DNA from: Pseudofabraea citricarpa | Lineage: Eukaryota > Ascomycota > Leotiomycetes > Helotiales > Dermateaceae | Direction of reading: 5' to 3' | Length of the DNA: 64,000 nucleotides | NCBI GenBank assembly: GCA_029641185.1 | Contig: JAPWGK010000001.1 | Span: 2,120,501 to 2,184,500 of the forward strand | Part shown: positions 33,626-44,950 of the stretch, piece by piece | Layout of the letters: the number at the start of each line of letters is the position of its first letter | Numbering within the stretch: the stretch's first letter is position 1 | Notes under the pieces: model-generated | What the model saw: only the letters and a program-made list of their open reading frames with translations | Database searches by the model: none | What the model was told of the DNA's origin: nothing | Translations under genes and position numbers: made by a program

Positions 33626-35378
33626 TCAGGTCAACTTAAAAGTCCCTTGGATAGCAGCACCGAGTCTCTCAATTGCCTCGGTCATTTTCTCGTTGGAAGC
33701 TGCAGCAAAGGTGACTCGAAGGAACATGTCGGTCGGAATTGGCCCTTTCTCCGCAGTAAACCAACTGCCACGGCCGACCAGCACGCCCTCATTGATGGCT
33801 GCCATGAAAATCTCCTCTTCAATCTCCAGGATGGCTTTGTTCTTTGCATCAGGGTGCTTCTGCCAGTCGATTTGCATCCAAAGCTGCAGTATGGTCAGCT
33901 TGGGATTAGAAAAGTGAGTATTACAACACGACTTACAAACATGCCAGCCGCCGGGGGGTTCCAACTGACGACCTCTTTCGGCAAATATTTCTCGCATGCT
34001 GCAAGCAATACGTCTCTTCGTCTGGTGTATTCCAAGCGGAGGTTGATTAGCCACTTCAGATAACCATCATGACCCCAGCCCTCGTCTAGAATCATGTGCA
34101 AGACAAGCTGAGAGATACCGCTTGGGTTCTGGTTAGAGCACTCATTGTGACGTACGAAGCGCTCCACAATCTGTTCCGAAGCTGTAATCCACCCAACTCG
34201 GGAACCAGGCGCGATAACCTTGGAGAACGAGTCCATCCGCATGACACGTCCATCAACATCCATGCTCAGATACGTAGGAATCAGAGCCTTGAGGAACTCT
34301 TCGTTATTAGCAGGAGGTAGAACATCCGGAGCACCTGGGCCGGTGTATGGCTGCATTTGTAAGAAGTAATAAGGTTCGTCCTCGATGATATAAGTGTTAT
34401 GCTTTTGTGCTACCTTGTAGATTGCTTGTCTTCGAGCTGTACCTTGCGTTGCACCGGTAGGGTTCTGTCCAGATGGGACAGTATAAAGGAGGTGTGGTTT
34501 TCTTGCTCCTCTTGCCTTCTCATCCCAATTGCTCAGAATCTCATCCATGCTATCTGGTAGCAGTCCTTCACTATCCATTTTCACTCCGACAACCTTGATT
34601 CCCAGTGGGGCTGCCGTTTCTACGGCGGAAGCAAATGTGTATTCCTCAGACAGTATGAAATCCCCTCTCTCACAAAGCATGCGGAAAGTCTGCTCCAATG
34701 CTGAGGTACTGCCTACCGAAAGAGCACAATGCCAATCCGCGTAAGGTGGGTTGCATACAATTTCAGTGTGCTCGGTAACGAAACGAAGTACTTGAGCGGA
34801 ACCAGTCCCTTGACCATAGTTGAGAGCAATGGAAAGGTCGTAGGAACCATGTCCCTCGGATGCATCATATTTTCCCGACTTCACAACTACGCCTGAATCC
34901 TTTGTTTCTTGCTCGGAAAAGTGGGGTGGGTTTGGGATCTTGAGGGTCATCTCGTCGATTGGGAAGTATTCGGGGCATGGCAAACCACCTCCTAACGAGA
35001 TCATGCCAGGTTTCTTGAGGTATGCTGCTGCTCCTTTCAAGCTGGATGGGGTGCGAGATTTGCTCTCGAGACTCAGGTAATCTGGGACTGTCAGCACGAT
35101 CCCATTTCAGAATTGGTCGACTTACGGTCCCATCTTTTCGCCTTTGGTTTCCCAGCAGTCTAGATAGTCAGTTTGGGTGCACGGGTGCTGAGATTGGGCA
35201 AACCCACAGAGTTCTTGAATTGGTCGCTGCTTGTGGAAAAAGCAACGCCAGCAATTAACTTGCCAGCCTTTGCACGTCGTGCAGCCACGCCATTGACGGT
35301 CAATGGATCAGGAATAATCACAGATTGGGTATCTGACAGGCCCGCAGGCTCGATGTCAATTGCGGAGGGAGGAGCCAT
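33626..35378 (-). CDS. aro8: Aro8-type aromatic/2-aminoadipate aminotransferase
   Basis: PLP-dependent class I/II aminotransferase, cytosolic, acting on aromatic amino acids and in lysine synthesis or degradation. Four exons: 35378-35208, 35159-35126 (34 nt), 35081-33937 and 33883-33626, 535 residues. The spliced order is the family one: VNGVAARRAKAGKL, KPKAKRWDHYLSLESKSRTPSSLKGAAAYL, ISLGGGLPCPEYFP, VPSGQNPTG, and the Schiff-base site DSFSKVIAPGSR with Lys356. It ends in the small domain with a GRGSWF substrate loop. The first intron (48 nt) was deduced because the frame otherwise meets an in-frame TAG. That TAG is the intron's own acceptor, preceded by a CTGAC branch site, so the gene is intact. 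The plant-microbe literature names similar genes ARO8 or aroH. Confidence 0.92.
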
Positions 35379-36003
35379 GGTTGCGAGACAACGAGAGACT
35401 TCAAGAAAGAGGGGAGGGCGGTGACCTTGAAAAACGGCCTTGGAGAAAAAGAAAAGAAATTTGTGGAGGAGTGATGATTCACTTGATCTCTCCTGTTGAT
35501 TATTGGTACGCCACGGCACACTGCAGGTTGCAGGATGTATCTCCGCAGCACTGATAGGTAGGCGTGTAGGTATGTAGGTAGGAAGGTAGTCAGACTGTCA
35601 ACGGCAGGGCGTGTGGGAATGTTTACCTTAATACAGCCAGCAGTGGAACCGTAAGGGTAGTGTAGTAGAGTCATGGCCATGGCTGGATACTGCGATGCCG
35701 GCCGGCAGCCAGCAGAGCAGAGAGAGAGGCTTTGGTCTAGTAATTCTGTACCTGGATTTGTTTAGTCACTAGCAGGTCATACAGCATATTAGAGAGTAAG
35801 TCGGTTGTGCAGTGATTGGCTATTTGGCTTCTCGGAGCAATACGAGTTGCCCACCAAGCCCACCATGGCCACCTTGTGATCCGTCATCCGTCTGCCCTTA
35901 TCGCATTGCCCGCTGGTAAGCGAGCACAGCTCGGCACAGCGCCCGCACACAGTTGATATTTTGGAATAAGCAGAAACTCTCCAACAAACAAACAACCATC
36001 CCC
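35379..36003. other. intergenic, aro8 to tRNA-Lys
   Basis: 625 bases including the aro8 promoter. A GTAGG-rich run lies at about 35556-35590. Nothing else recognised. Confidence 0.5.
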
Positions 36004-36137
36004 GCCCGGGTAGCTCAATCGGTAGAGCGTGTGGCTCTTAAGAGATTCAATTCCAAGTTCGATTGAATCCTCTTTCGAACGATGGATTGTTTCACAGGAT
36101 CACCTCAAGGTCGCGGGTTCGAGCCCCGCCTCGGGCT
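36004..36137 (+). tRNA. tRNA-Lys (anticodon CTT) with intron
   Basis: Cloverleaf: acceptor GCCCGGG (36004-36010) pairs with CTCGGGC (36130-36136), discriminator T at 36137. The D arm is GCTC/GAGC. The anticodon loop CTCTTA holds CTT at 36037-36039. The variable loop is AGGTC, and the T arm is GCGGG, TTCGAGC, CCCGC. The intron lies one base 3' of the anticodon at the canonical place, about 36041-36101 (61 nt). The anticodon stem TGTGG/CCTCA has one T-T mismatch in its middle. The intron contains a strong hairpin, GATTCAAT paired with ATTGAATC. No CCA is encoded, as expected for a eukaryotic gene. Confidence 0.93.
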
Positions 36138-36692
36138 CAATCCCCGAGGTCGTCAGCAATGGCAGCTTCCAATTCTTTTTGCTTTTACTTTTTCTTTTTG
36201 ACGTCCGTCGCTTGATACCCGACCGAACATATATATTACCTATCATATGCATGCAATAAGTTTCCCTCTTTCTTTTTTCTTCACATTTATATTAACCAAA
36301 ACAAGGCAGAAGCCAGGTAAGTGGAACGAACTAAGGACCTATATTTGACCTCGCAGAGAATACAACTGCTGGCTTAAGCAGACTCACTTATTGCCTCTGG
36401 TTCCCTACTGCCCTTAAACATAGCTAAATCTGGTGCATCGTGTTTCTGAATAAACCAGGGAATCATCAATCAATTCTACGTCTAATAAAATCCACTTGTT
36501 GATGTTTGCACTAGCAAATCCCGTGTATCTTCACTCAATCATAATACTTAGATCGGTTCAAGAGACAGGCAGAAGAAGCCTGTATGTAGGCAACCAACCA
36601 CATGCATTTTTTCTTCACAAGCACTCGTCACATTAGAAGAAAAAACCATTAGAATGATTAAAAATTCAACGTTATTATTTCCAACGTGCACC
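36138..36692. other. intergenic, tRNA to hexosaminidase
   Basis: 555 bases. Besides the Pol III T-runs, AT-rich sequence with the 3' UTR of the minus-strand hexosaminidase. Nothing else seen. Confidence 0.5.
36176..36180 (+). terminator. RNA polymerase III terminator
   Basis: First run of five T after the tRNA, 39 nt downstream. Three further T-runs follow within about 25 nt. Confidence 0.7.
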
Positions 36693-38540
36693 CTAAAGGG
36701 AGCATTCTGTAGAATTATGCTGTGTGCAGTGTATCATCTGCACAGGCCCACAAGTAATACCTCTATTCACCATCCTTTCCCTCATTTCTGCCAATCGAGG
36801 ACTAGCATCAAGGAATGTGCGGTTCTGTCCAGTGTTATCTTGCCTACCTGACCACAGAACCTCACCTGCTGCACTAGCTCTTGGCCAGACCATGTCATCA
36901 AAGTTGACAGGATCAGTCTGCTCACTCCAGATGTGAACCTCACCGCCGGCCACTAAAGCCAGTTCTTCTTGGGTCATGTTGGCGGTGGGATCATATGAGT
37001 AGACCAAGCGCCAGTTTTTGGTGGGCGAGCAGTAATCTGGAAAGGGATAGAACGTTTTGAACGATTCTGGAGTGAAGTCGAGCCATTGGCCTTTGCCACA
37101 ATCCAGGTACTACATTTGATGTAAGCATAAGACATAACATTGTAGCGCCGTACTTACCCAATAGCTATAATCTCCAAACAAGAGCTTGTGGCCAGAACCC
37201 ACAACGTCTTTCACAGAGCTGGGTGTCACACCCCAAGTTTGCACAAGTACGTCGTCGCCCAAGGTAAGGTTCCAAGTGGTGAGCATCTCTTCCCATACCA
37301 CTGGTGCAAGTCCTGCAGCTCTGATTTGATCATGATTACGGTCAACAAACCTCTGAAGCAGTGGCTGGATGACCGAAGTCAGATTTGATTGCACAGTCTC
37401 GTCTAAAACATATGCCTGTAGGTTGACCTCGTCACCACCAGTGTGGAAGTACGCTGAATATGGCGAAACTCGTGGAAGAACATCATCAAATAGCGTTTCT
37501 AAGAATTCCGAGACCGCTGAACTGTTCAATTTGAGCTGTCCACATGGAGGTTCCAAGCAATAAGTATCCCAAGGTCGAGCACCTTGTGCGGTTATGAGCT
37601 CAGGGTACGCGAGGCCAATGATTGATGTGTGGCCTGGCATGTCAAACTCGATGATAGTCTCCACGCCTCGGGACTGAGCATAGTGCTGAATGTAACTGAT
37701 ATCATCTGGACTATAAGATAAGCCGAGTTGATATGCACCTTTCTGTGATAGTTCTGGCAATGCAGGAATATCCATCGGCCAGGATTGAGCATCGGTCATG
37801 TGAATGTGTAGTCGGTTGAACTTGTTCCAAGATAGTGCATCGATCGTTTTTAATATGCTGGGAATGGGGTACCAATTTCTGGCTACATCCATGTTCAATC
37901 CTCGATGAGAGAACTTGGGAGCATCCTGAATTGCCACAGGAGCCATGTTAGTATAAATTCCGGCGCCCGATGATTGCTGGTAGAATAGTTGGATGAAAGT
38001 TTGAAGTCCATGAAGAACACCGGTCGAAGAAACAGCAGAAATTGTAGCTTCCCCTTCAGCTGTGATGGTAATATTGTAAGATTCGTCGACGGTGCCAGCC
38101 AAAGGTCTGAATGTCTCAGCCGTGTCATTACCGGTTTGTGTAATTGTAATGCCACTAATGTACTGTTTCTCGGCGGTGGCAGCAGGCTCAAAATCCGAGA
38201 GCTGATTACGAGGGTGGAGTTTCCAGGGAACCAGATTCTGGGTAAACAAAGTTTTCAAGGCCCTCGAGACTGCAGCCTCTACAATCGAGTTACTGGTGCA
38301 TGTGGCGGGGGTGTCAGAAGCAGATGTTGATAGCTGTAAATCCCACACAATCTCAGTTTGACCATTCATGTTCGCGGAGAGTTGGGGATTCCACCGTACA
38401 CTTCCACCATTATAGGTGACATCCACATCCGGAGTTATCCACAAGACTGAATCACCACTTGTGACTTCAACTGGCGCAGGCCATATCGCGAGCGCAGGGC
38501 CGATAAAAGCCAGCAGGCTAAGAAGAGAGAACCTCATCAT
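36693..38540 (-). CDS. nagA: secreted beta-N-acetylhexosaminidase (GH20)
   Basis: Extracellular enzyme that removes terminal N-acetylglucosamine from chitin oligomers and glycoproteins. Two exons: 38540-37158 and 37109-36693, 599 residues, normal for fungal NagA/Hex1. A signal peptide (MMRFSLLSLLAFIGPALA) is followed by the GH20b-like domain beginning IWPAPVEV. Then comes the barrel with GLNMDVARNW, NRLHIHMTDAQSWP, EFDMPGHTS, and the catalytic Asp-Glu pair in HTGGDEVN at about residues 370-371. Further on are the Trp-rich WEEML and YLDCGKGQWLDF, the latter built across the intron, and GGEVHIWSEQTD. Several N-glycosylation sequons are present. An in-frame ATG 67 codons upstream exists but would bury the signal peptide, so the MMRF start is preferred. 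Confidence 0.94.
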
Positions 38541-39925
38541 GGTTGAAATGAATGAAGGAAGGTAGAACAAGAGAAGGTGCCGCGAGGTAGAGAGGAGAAT
38601 CGTGTTCACGGAGGGGGAAATATGAAGGTTATAAGAGGACCAAGTAAGGTACAGCAAAGCGCAGCCCCGACTATGACTGTACACCACCCGGTGACTACTA
38701 CACTGGAATAACGAGGCAGAGGCTGGGATCGTCACATCCAAGAGTCAAAGAACACACGATAATGAGTTTGTGACCCTGGAGGCGCAATCTCATGCCCATG
38801 CAAGCTCAAATGTTGTCAGGTTTCTCGGTAGGCTGCCCTCTTATTAGATGGAGAGATGCACGATGGCCCCTTTTGGGAATAATCGACCCGCATAGGCTGG
38901 ACCGTCCCGTCGTAATCTTGTGGAGGTGAGGTTCAGTTACCTCTGTAACGTTACGACGGGGCTTTTTGAGATGTGAGATCACTGAGATGTGGATGGATGT
39001 GCTCGCTCCAAGAAAAGAACAATCGTCCAAAAAGCTTTGCTTCTCCAGCAAGACTGATAAGAGTTTGGCAGCCCCAGAAATGATGTCACGTCCCCCCTGG
39101 CATCGATTCGTACAGAGTGGACAGGAGGGGTAAAGTCAGATGAGCGACAGTCGGGGATATCCCTTATGCAAGGAAACTCTGATGTACCGGATGCATGCGA
39201 TAACTTTTTCGGAGAAGGTCTGCACCTCTGCACCTCTGGGTTCCCTTGTTGCGGCATGAAAGGATATTTCATATTCATGCAGATACCTATCGTACTGCGG
39301 GTTGGTCGCCAGTGGGATCGTTTGCCGGTGTTTGCTGCTGGCGGCGCTGGCTGTGCTGTGCTGTGCGATGCTGTCCAGTGAAGGGAACGTCTACCCTACA
39401 GTACCAGCCAGCCCCCACTCCATCACGGGACACATGCTGCTGCTGCTTGCTTGTAGAGTGAGTGGTACTGTATCATAGCTACAGTAGTACCGACGGATGT
39501 AGACGCTACTCAGTGGTTGGGGAAGCAAGAAACGAAGAAGGCTGAAGATGATCAATCGTGTCGCAAGGCTGAAGCTGACTCACAATTCGCCTGTCTGTGG
39601 CTACGCTATGTCTGAATCACGTGCGTCGATGTGGTTTTGTGGCGTCAAGGCATCCTCTTGTTCATTTCTTTATCGCGAGAGCCTCTTACACCTACAAGAA
39701 CATCCACTCTTTCACCATCTTGCCGCCTCGTCTACTTCAAACACTCCAACCTACTTACAAGAACACATAGCACTGCGCACTTTGACAGGTGCCCTCGGAT
39801 CCTGAATTCCTTCGACTATCGCGCTCGAAGGCTGGAACTTGCATCGAAACCAACGCAGATTCACAAGCTCCTAAGAGCCTTGTCTCCCCCTACTTCCTTC
39901 ACCAAGACCTGCGCAACCACCCAAG
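38541..39925. promoter_or_regulatory. shared upstream region, hexosaminidase and nab2
   Basis: 1385 bases between divergent genes. Short TGTGC/GCTG repeats occur near 39350-39371 and a CTG run near 39437-39448. The C-rich stretch from about 39680 looks like the 5' leader of nab2. No clear binding site identified. Confidence 0.5.
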
Positions 39926-40829
39926 ATGTCCGTCGATCACATTGTAACTCTAGAAACACCTCTGGCCAACGCGCTCAACTCTGCGATACAACCAAAGCTC
40001 ATCGAAGTGGGATGGAGTACAGGTGGAGATGACGATTCTGCGCTGACAGAATACATCATGCTGATGCTGGCCAACGGAAAGACGCAGGAACAGATAGCAG
40101 CAGAATTATCAGGCGATCTTCTCAATCTAGGGCCAGATGACCCCGGTGCGCGCGACTTTTCACAGTGGCTTTTCGAGCAGGTCGATTTGCTCAACACCCA
40201 GTTTAATAATGCGGACGGGGCTTTCTCTGCGGGCGACTCGGGGAACGCAATGGCGCCCATGGAGGCTGTGAGTGGAGCGCAAGATGCAGACATGGGAGAT
40301 GTCTCTGAATCTGGAGATATCAATGTGTATGCTTGTCCAGTGGATCTGTCAAACCCACCAGATCTGCGACTACCCCCCAAGCCTCCAAAACTAACACATT
40401 ATCATAGACCTACGGGTCCTAAGTCAATGCGAAATGGTGGCAATGGCAATGGCAACCGTCCAAGAGACAGGCGCATGCTAGGCCACTTAGCAAAGGCTAT
40501 GGACAGAACCAACGAATCCGTCCTCCACCGAGTAAGACCTACCGGAGGCAATGAGCGAATCAATACGCATGCGCGAGCTCCGCCATCTGGACCTCGTCAG
40601 ATTGGAGGTCGCGGAGGACCGAGAATGCAGAACGGGCGACCGATGGGGGGTATGCCAGGAATGCCGATGCAGGCGGGACCCGGTGCAGCCATTAACAACA
40701 TGTCACCTCAACAGCAACTAGAGTTATATGCTTTGTTGGAACAACAGTCACGGATGATGGCGCAGATGTTTACTCCACAGCAGCAGCAAGCAATGATGAT
40801 GGGGAGGGGTGGTCCAGTGCAAGGATTTC

Positions 40830-40866
<37 letters not shown>

Positions 40867-41596
40867 GCAGCAGCAGCAACCAGGAAAGTCATTGTTCGAC
40901 AGAGTCCAGACAAATCCTCATCACCGACAGCAGAATGGGTTCCGAAATGGCCAACACCCCAACGGAAAATTTGCTGTTCAGCAACACAATTCTCAGAATG
41001 AAACGGCATCCTCGATGGACGTTGAGATGTCCCAAGACAAGAAAGAGCCTTCTGCCGAAGATACCTGCAGATTTAACCTCTCTTGTACCAACAAGGACTG
41101 CAAGTTCGCACATCAGTCTCCAGCTGCACCACCGGGCACAACCATCGATATTAATGATGTCTGCTCCTTCGGTGCTGCTTGCAAGAATCGAAAGTGCACC
41201 GGACGACATCCATCACCAGCTCAGAAGATCGCCCACCAAACAGAGCTAGATTGCAAATTCTTTCCCAATTGCACAAATCCTCGATGCCCATTCAAACACC
41301 CGACAATGCCATTATGCCGGAACGGTGCTGACTGCACAACACCTAACTGCACGTTCACGCATGTAAAGACAGTCTGCAAGTTCAACCCATGCTTGAATCC
41401 TAGCTGTTCATTCAAACATGTCGACGGTCAGAAGAGAGGAAAGTTTGGTGATAAGGTCTGGGTGGCAGATGATAAGAAAGAGCACGTTAGTGAGAGGAAG
41501 TTTGTCGATGAGGAGGGAGCAGAGGAATTGATTGTGCCTGGTGCATCAGATGCAGGATTGGGCCAAGGCTCGACTGCTACTGAATTGATCACATAG
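39926..41596 (+). CDS. nab2: Nab2-type poly(A) RNA-binding zinc finger protein
   Basis: Nuclear CCCH protein that binds poly(A), limits tail length and helps export mRNA (ZC3H14 in animals). Single exon, 556 residues. The N-terminal helical domain (PLANALNSAIQPKLIEVGW) fits the Nab2 PWI-like fold. The middle is rich in Gly, Arg, Met and Gln and contains an uninterrupted Gln run at 302-318 encoded by (CAA)12(CAG)4CAA. Five tandem CCCH fingers fill about 381-498. Most have C-X5-C-X4/5-C-X3-H spacing: CRFNLSCTNKDCKFAH, CSFGAACKNRKCTGRH, CKFFPNCTNPRCPFKH, CRNGADCTTPNCTFTH, and CKFNPCLNPSCSFKH with a shorter first gap. Yeast Nab2 has seven fingers; fewer are seen here. Confidence 0.92.
40829..40879 (+). 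repeat. CAA/CAG trinucleotide run coding poly-Gln
   Basis: Twelve CAA, four CAG and one CAA codons in a row inside the nab2 reading frame. Confidence 0.97.
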
Positions 41597-42059
41597 TGGT
41601 CTGACTATATTAGGATGGTGGGGGGACTGGTTTAGCATCGTGTCAGCTTGTATACTACTTCTCAAAGCTTGTTGCATGAAGAGATTTGAAATGGCGGGCG
41701 GGCGTTTACTGGTAATATGTGTTTTATGGATTGGGTGCGGTGGCTTAGGAGGATGACACTTCAAGATAGACTGGAATGAACTTCTATATCCCGGCACCTC
41801 AGAGCAAAAGATCTCTGGGGTAGCCTGCTCGCAATAATTCCTTGACTGACTGTGAATCCTTCAGAATTTTGGCGATCATAAAAAGAGTCTCAGAGACAAG
41901 GTATGCTGGATGAACTCTGCCCGAAAGGTTGGTTGTATTGGCGGCACCCTTGAATAGACCTCGTCATTCAATGAGCTTAAGCGAAAATGCACCACATATG
42001 AATGAACCTGCTCCATGATCTGGGAGCATTGTTCCCAGGCGCGAAGCTGTTCACTTGCA
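41597..42059. other. intergenic, nab2 to hem14
   Basis: 463 bases with the nab2 3' UTR and the hem14 promoter. Nothing specific seen. Confidence 0.5.
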
Positions 42060-44193
42060 ATGTTTCCACGCATTCCTGAGTATACGCTGGTGACTCTGCT
42101 CAGGCAATGTTATACTGCGTCACAATGCGGCAGAACGACAGCCTTCCGTTTGACTGCTCGTCCCACCAGTTCCCAGTCATTCCACAGAGCATGCCTATCT
42201 CTACATCCACGACAGACAGAGACGCGACAGACAGGCCCGATCAGTAAGCAGAAGACCGCCGGACTGAGAAAGGTGCACACGGGTGCCAATGGCGTGGCTC
42301 ATGCGCAAGATCAAAGGGCACACATCATAACCCGGCATGGAGAAGATGAGCACGAACATAACCTGCTTGCGAAGCAATATGGGTCGGCTGCGGGCGCTGC
42401 AGCACCTGTGTTGGAGGAAACAGGATCCGACAGAATAGCAGTGCTAGGTGGTGGTATTACTGGCCTTGCAGCCGCATACTACATGACAAAGGAGCAGCCA
42501 AACGCGAAGATCGACATATATGAAGCTAGCAATCGGCTTGGAGGATGGCTCAACAGCAAGAAGGTCCAGACTTTAAGAGGCTCGGTGGTTTTTGAACAGG
42601 GCCCTAGGACCTTGCGGCCGAAACAAACTGCTGGGAAAGTGACCCTCGCTTTGGTATGTCAAGTACATCCGTACCGTCTTTCCTGATACTTATACTTTTT
42701 GTAGATTAGTGACCTCCGTCTCGAAGACCAGCTCATTATAACGCCCACAGATTCCGATGCAGCACGCAACCGGTTCATTTACTACCCTGATCATCTTGTG
42801 AAAATGCCCGGGCCAGGGCAAGATCCAAGTAGTCTGATTTGGTCACTGATGACGGAGCCTATCTTCAAGGGAATCGGTACAGCTTTCTTTGAAATGTTTA
42901 AACCAGCTCGAGCATCCAGTATGGCTGACGAATCTGTTGGGAGTTTTCTTGAAAGGAGACTTGGAGGTCCTGAAATCGTTGATAATGTTGTCTCAGCTGT
43001 GTTGCATGGTATCTATGCTGGTGATATCTACAAGCTAAGTGCCAAGAGCTTACTTCCCCTGTTTTGGGAATATGAGGAGCGTTATGGGAGTATTCTTTCT
43101 GGTGCTGTTAATACTGCGGGAGGTACAGGAATCATGAGAGTTCGAGATTCGATGATGTATGATGCTGCCAACAGGGAAATAAGCGATTCTCTTCGCGAAA
43201 GGATGCGTTCAGCAAGTGTTTATACTTTTAAGAATGGAATCTCAGCTTTGTCGGGAGCAATTGAAGAGTCACTGAGATCAAATCCAAACGTTTGCTTCAA
43301 GCTTGGGAATCAGGTCACCAACATTCATTATGATGAAGGTCTTGACCGCATTCAAGTAAGTCTAGTTATATCCCTCCGTTCTCTCTATTCCCCTCGACTA
43401 AGTATAGTAGATCAACACCAACAAAAATCTTCCAGTTGCGGTATATTCCAACGTCATCTCAACAATTTCGGCCCGTACTCTCTCTCACCTTGCAAACAAC
43501 CTGACCTCTCTGCGATCAACCCAGTCTGCAACGGTAATGGTAGTAAATCTGTTCTACCCGGATCCCTTCCTTTTGGATGAGCGTGGTTTCGGATACCTCA
43601 TTCCAAGAAGCGTGGCTTTTGATCAGAACCCAGAATGCGCTCTTGGCGTTGTGTTCGACTCAGAAACCACGACAGGGCAAGACGATGCCATCGGGACCAA
43701 AGTAACCGTCATGCTCGGCGGGCACTGGTGGGATGGCTATGAAACCTATCCGGACGAAGACGAGGGGATACAGATGGCGATGAATGTCCTTAAACGCCAT
43801 CTCAAGATTGACGTCGAGCCCGAAGTAGTAAACGTCGGGCTTCACAAGGACTGCATCCCCCAATATCACGTCGGCCACCATGGACGTATGATGGCTGGCC
43901 ATGAAGAATTAATGACAACCTTCGGTGGTCGGCTTGCTGTCGTAGGTAACAGCTACGCGGGCGTTGGACTGAATGATTGTATCCGCGAAGCCAGGACTCT
44001 CGTTGCGGACCTCTGCTATACATACCCTGACGGGGAAAGTCATGTATACAATCCTATTCCTTATTCGAGCGGGGACCCCCCGTTGAAGATGAAGATGAAG
44101 CTAGGTGACCTGCATCGGGTCTCGGGTTTGGAGCAATTCACCCCAAACAACGCTGTTCAATATATGGAATTGGTAGCGACAGACAACCGGTAG
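42060..44193 (+). CDS. hem14: protoporphyrinogen oxidase
   Basis: Mitochondrial FAD enzyme oxidising protoporphyrinogen IX to protoporphyrin IX, the penultimate step of heme synthesis. Three exons: 42060-42653, 42705-43355 and 43411-44193, 675 residues. The N-terminal 120 residues are rich in Arg, Ser and Thr, poor in acidic residues at first, and fit a mitochondrial presequence. The FAD-binding motif AVLGGGITGLAAAYY lies at about 127-141, then EASNRLGGW and FEQGPRTLRP. The middle has VSAVLHGIYAGD. The C-terminal FAD contact region LAVVGNSYAGVGLNDCI lies at about 589-605. Both introns are phase 0, so each exon is a whole number of codons. An in-frame ATG 15 codons upstream could also serve as the start. 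Confidence 0.93.
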
Positions 44194-44950
44194 CAAAGGT
44201 ACACGTCTGAAGCTCAGGATCGTCGGGATCACCGATCTTAAGGCTGGGACATTGGTACGTGACGTGACGTGTGCGTGGCGTATGTAGTACAGTGTATTAG
44301 ATTAGAGTATAGCTTAGAAAATGTATTATTTTCATGAGTTCTCATGTCTAATTTCTAGATGTGGGGTACAAGTACTACGTGAGAAAATATGAAAAACCCT
44401 CACATATTACTGCAGCGTGATGTTTGACTACCTACCTGGGTACACATTCAAAGTTTATATTTACCTTTCCCACATCCACAGCCACGATAATAATTTGTTT
44501 ACACGAGTTAGATGAAGCTCTTAAGCTACCTAGGTACCTACCTAACGAGCCACCACCCACCGCTATCACCACCAACCTCAACGACACCATGACCACCCGC
44601 GCCCATTTATTTATTTATTAGAACAACTCCACTCCTCTGTCCGATCTACCGCGCAATGCCAAACGAGTCAAAGCCTCCGCCCGTCCCTCAAAAACTCTTT
44701 TCACCTCCTGCTCTCTCTGGAATTAAATCCAACCCCCAACATTCAAAAAGAAAGAAAGAGAGAAAGAAAAGAAGGAAGGGGATTTGTTGTAAGATACAAT
44801 GTGCAACGCCTGGATGAAAATTCCCCTCCTGAGGGAACAGCATGTTACTGTCCCTCGTTAACGCCCTGCTCCATCAGTACAATAACCAAAACAAAAAAAC
44901 AGAAATGTCTCCCAACCATGCTTTCGTTCTTTTTATGTACTATGCTTTCC
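44194..44950. other. convergent 3' region, hem14 and med14
   Basis: 757 bases. Contains a CTACCTAGGTAC-type repeat near 44524-44545 and a GAAAGAAAGA run near 44746-44780. No gene recognised. Confidence 0.55.

Noticed and set aside
35126..35378. aro8 as a pseudogene with a premature stop
   Set aside because: The stop lies inside a 48-nt intron with proper donor, branch and acceptor. Splicing gives the family sequence without loss.
38541..38741. Upstream ATG for the hexosaminidase
   Set aside because: It would place 67 residues before a clear signal peptide.
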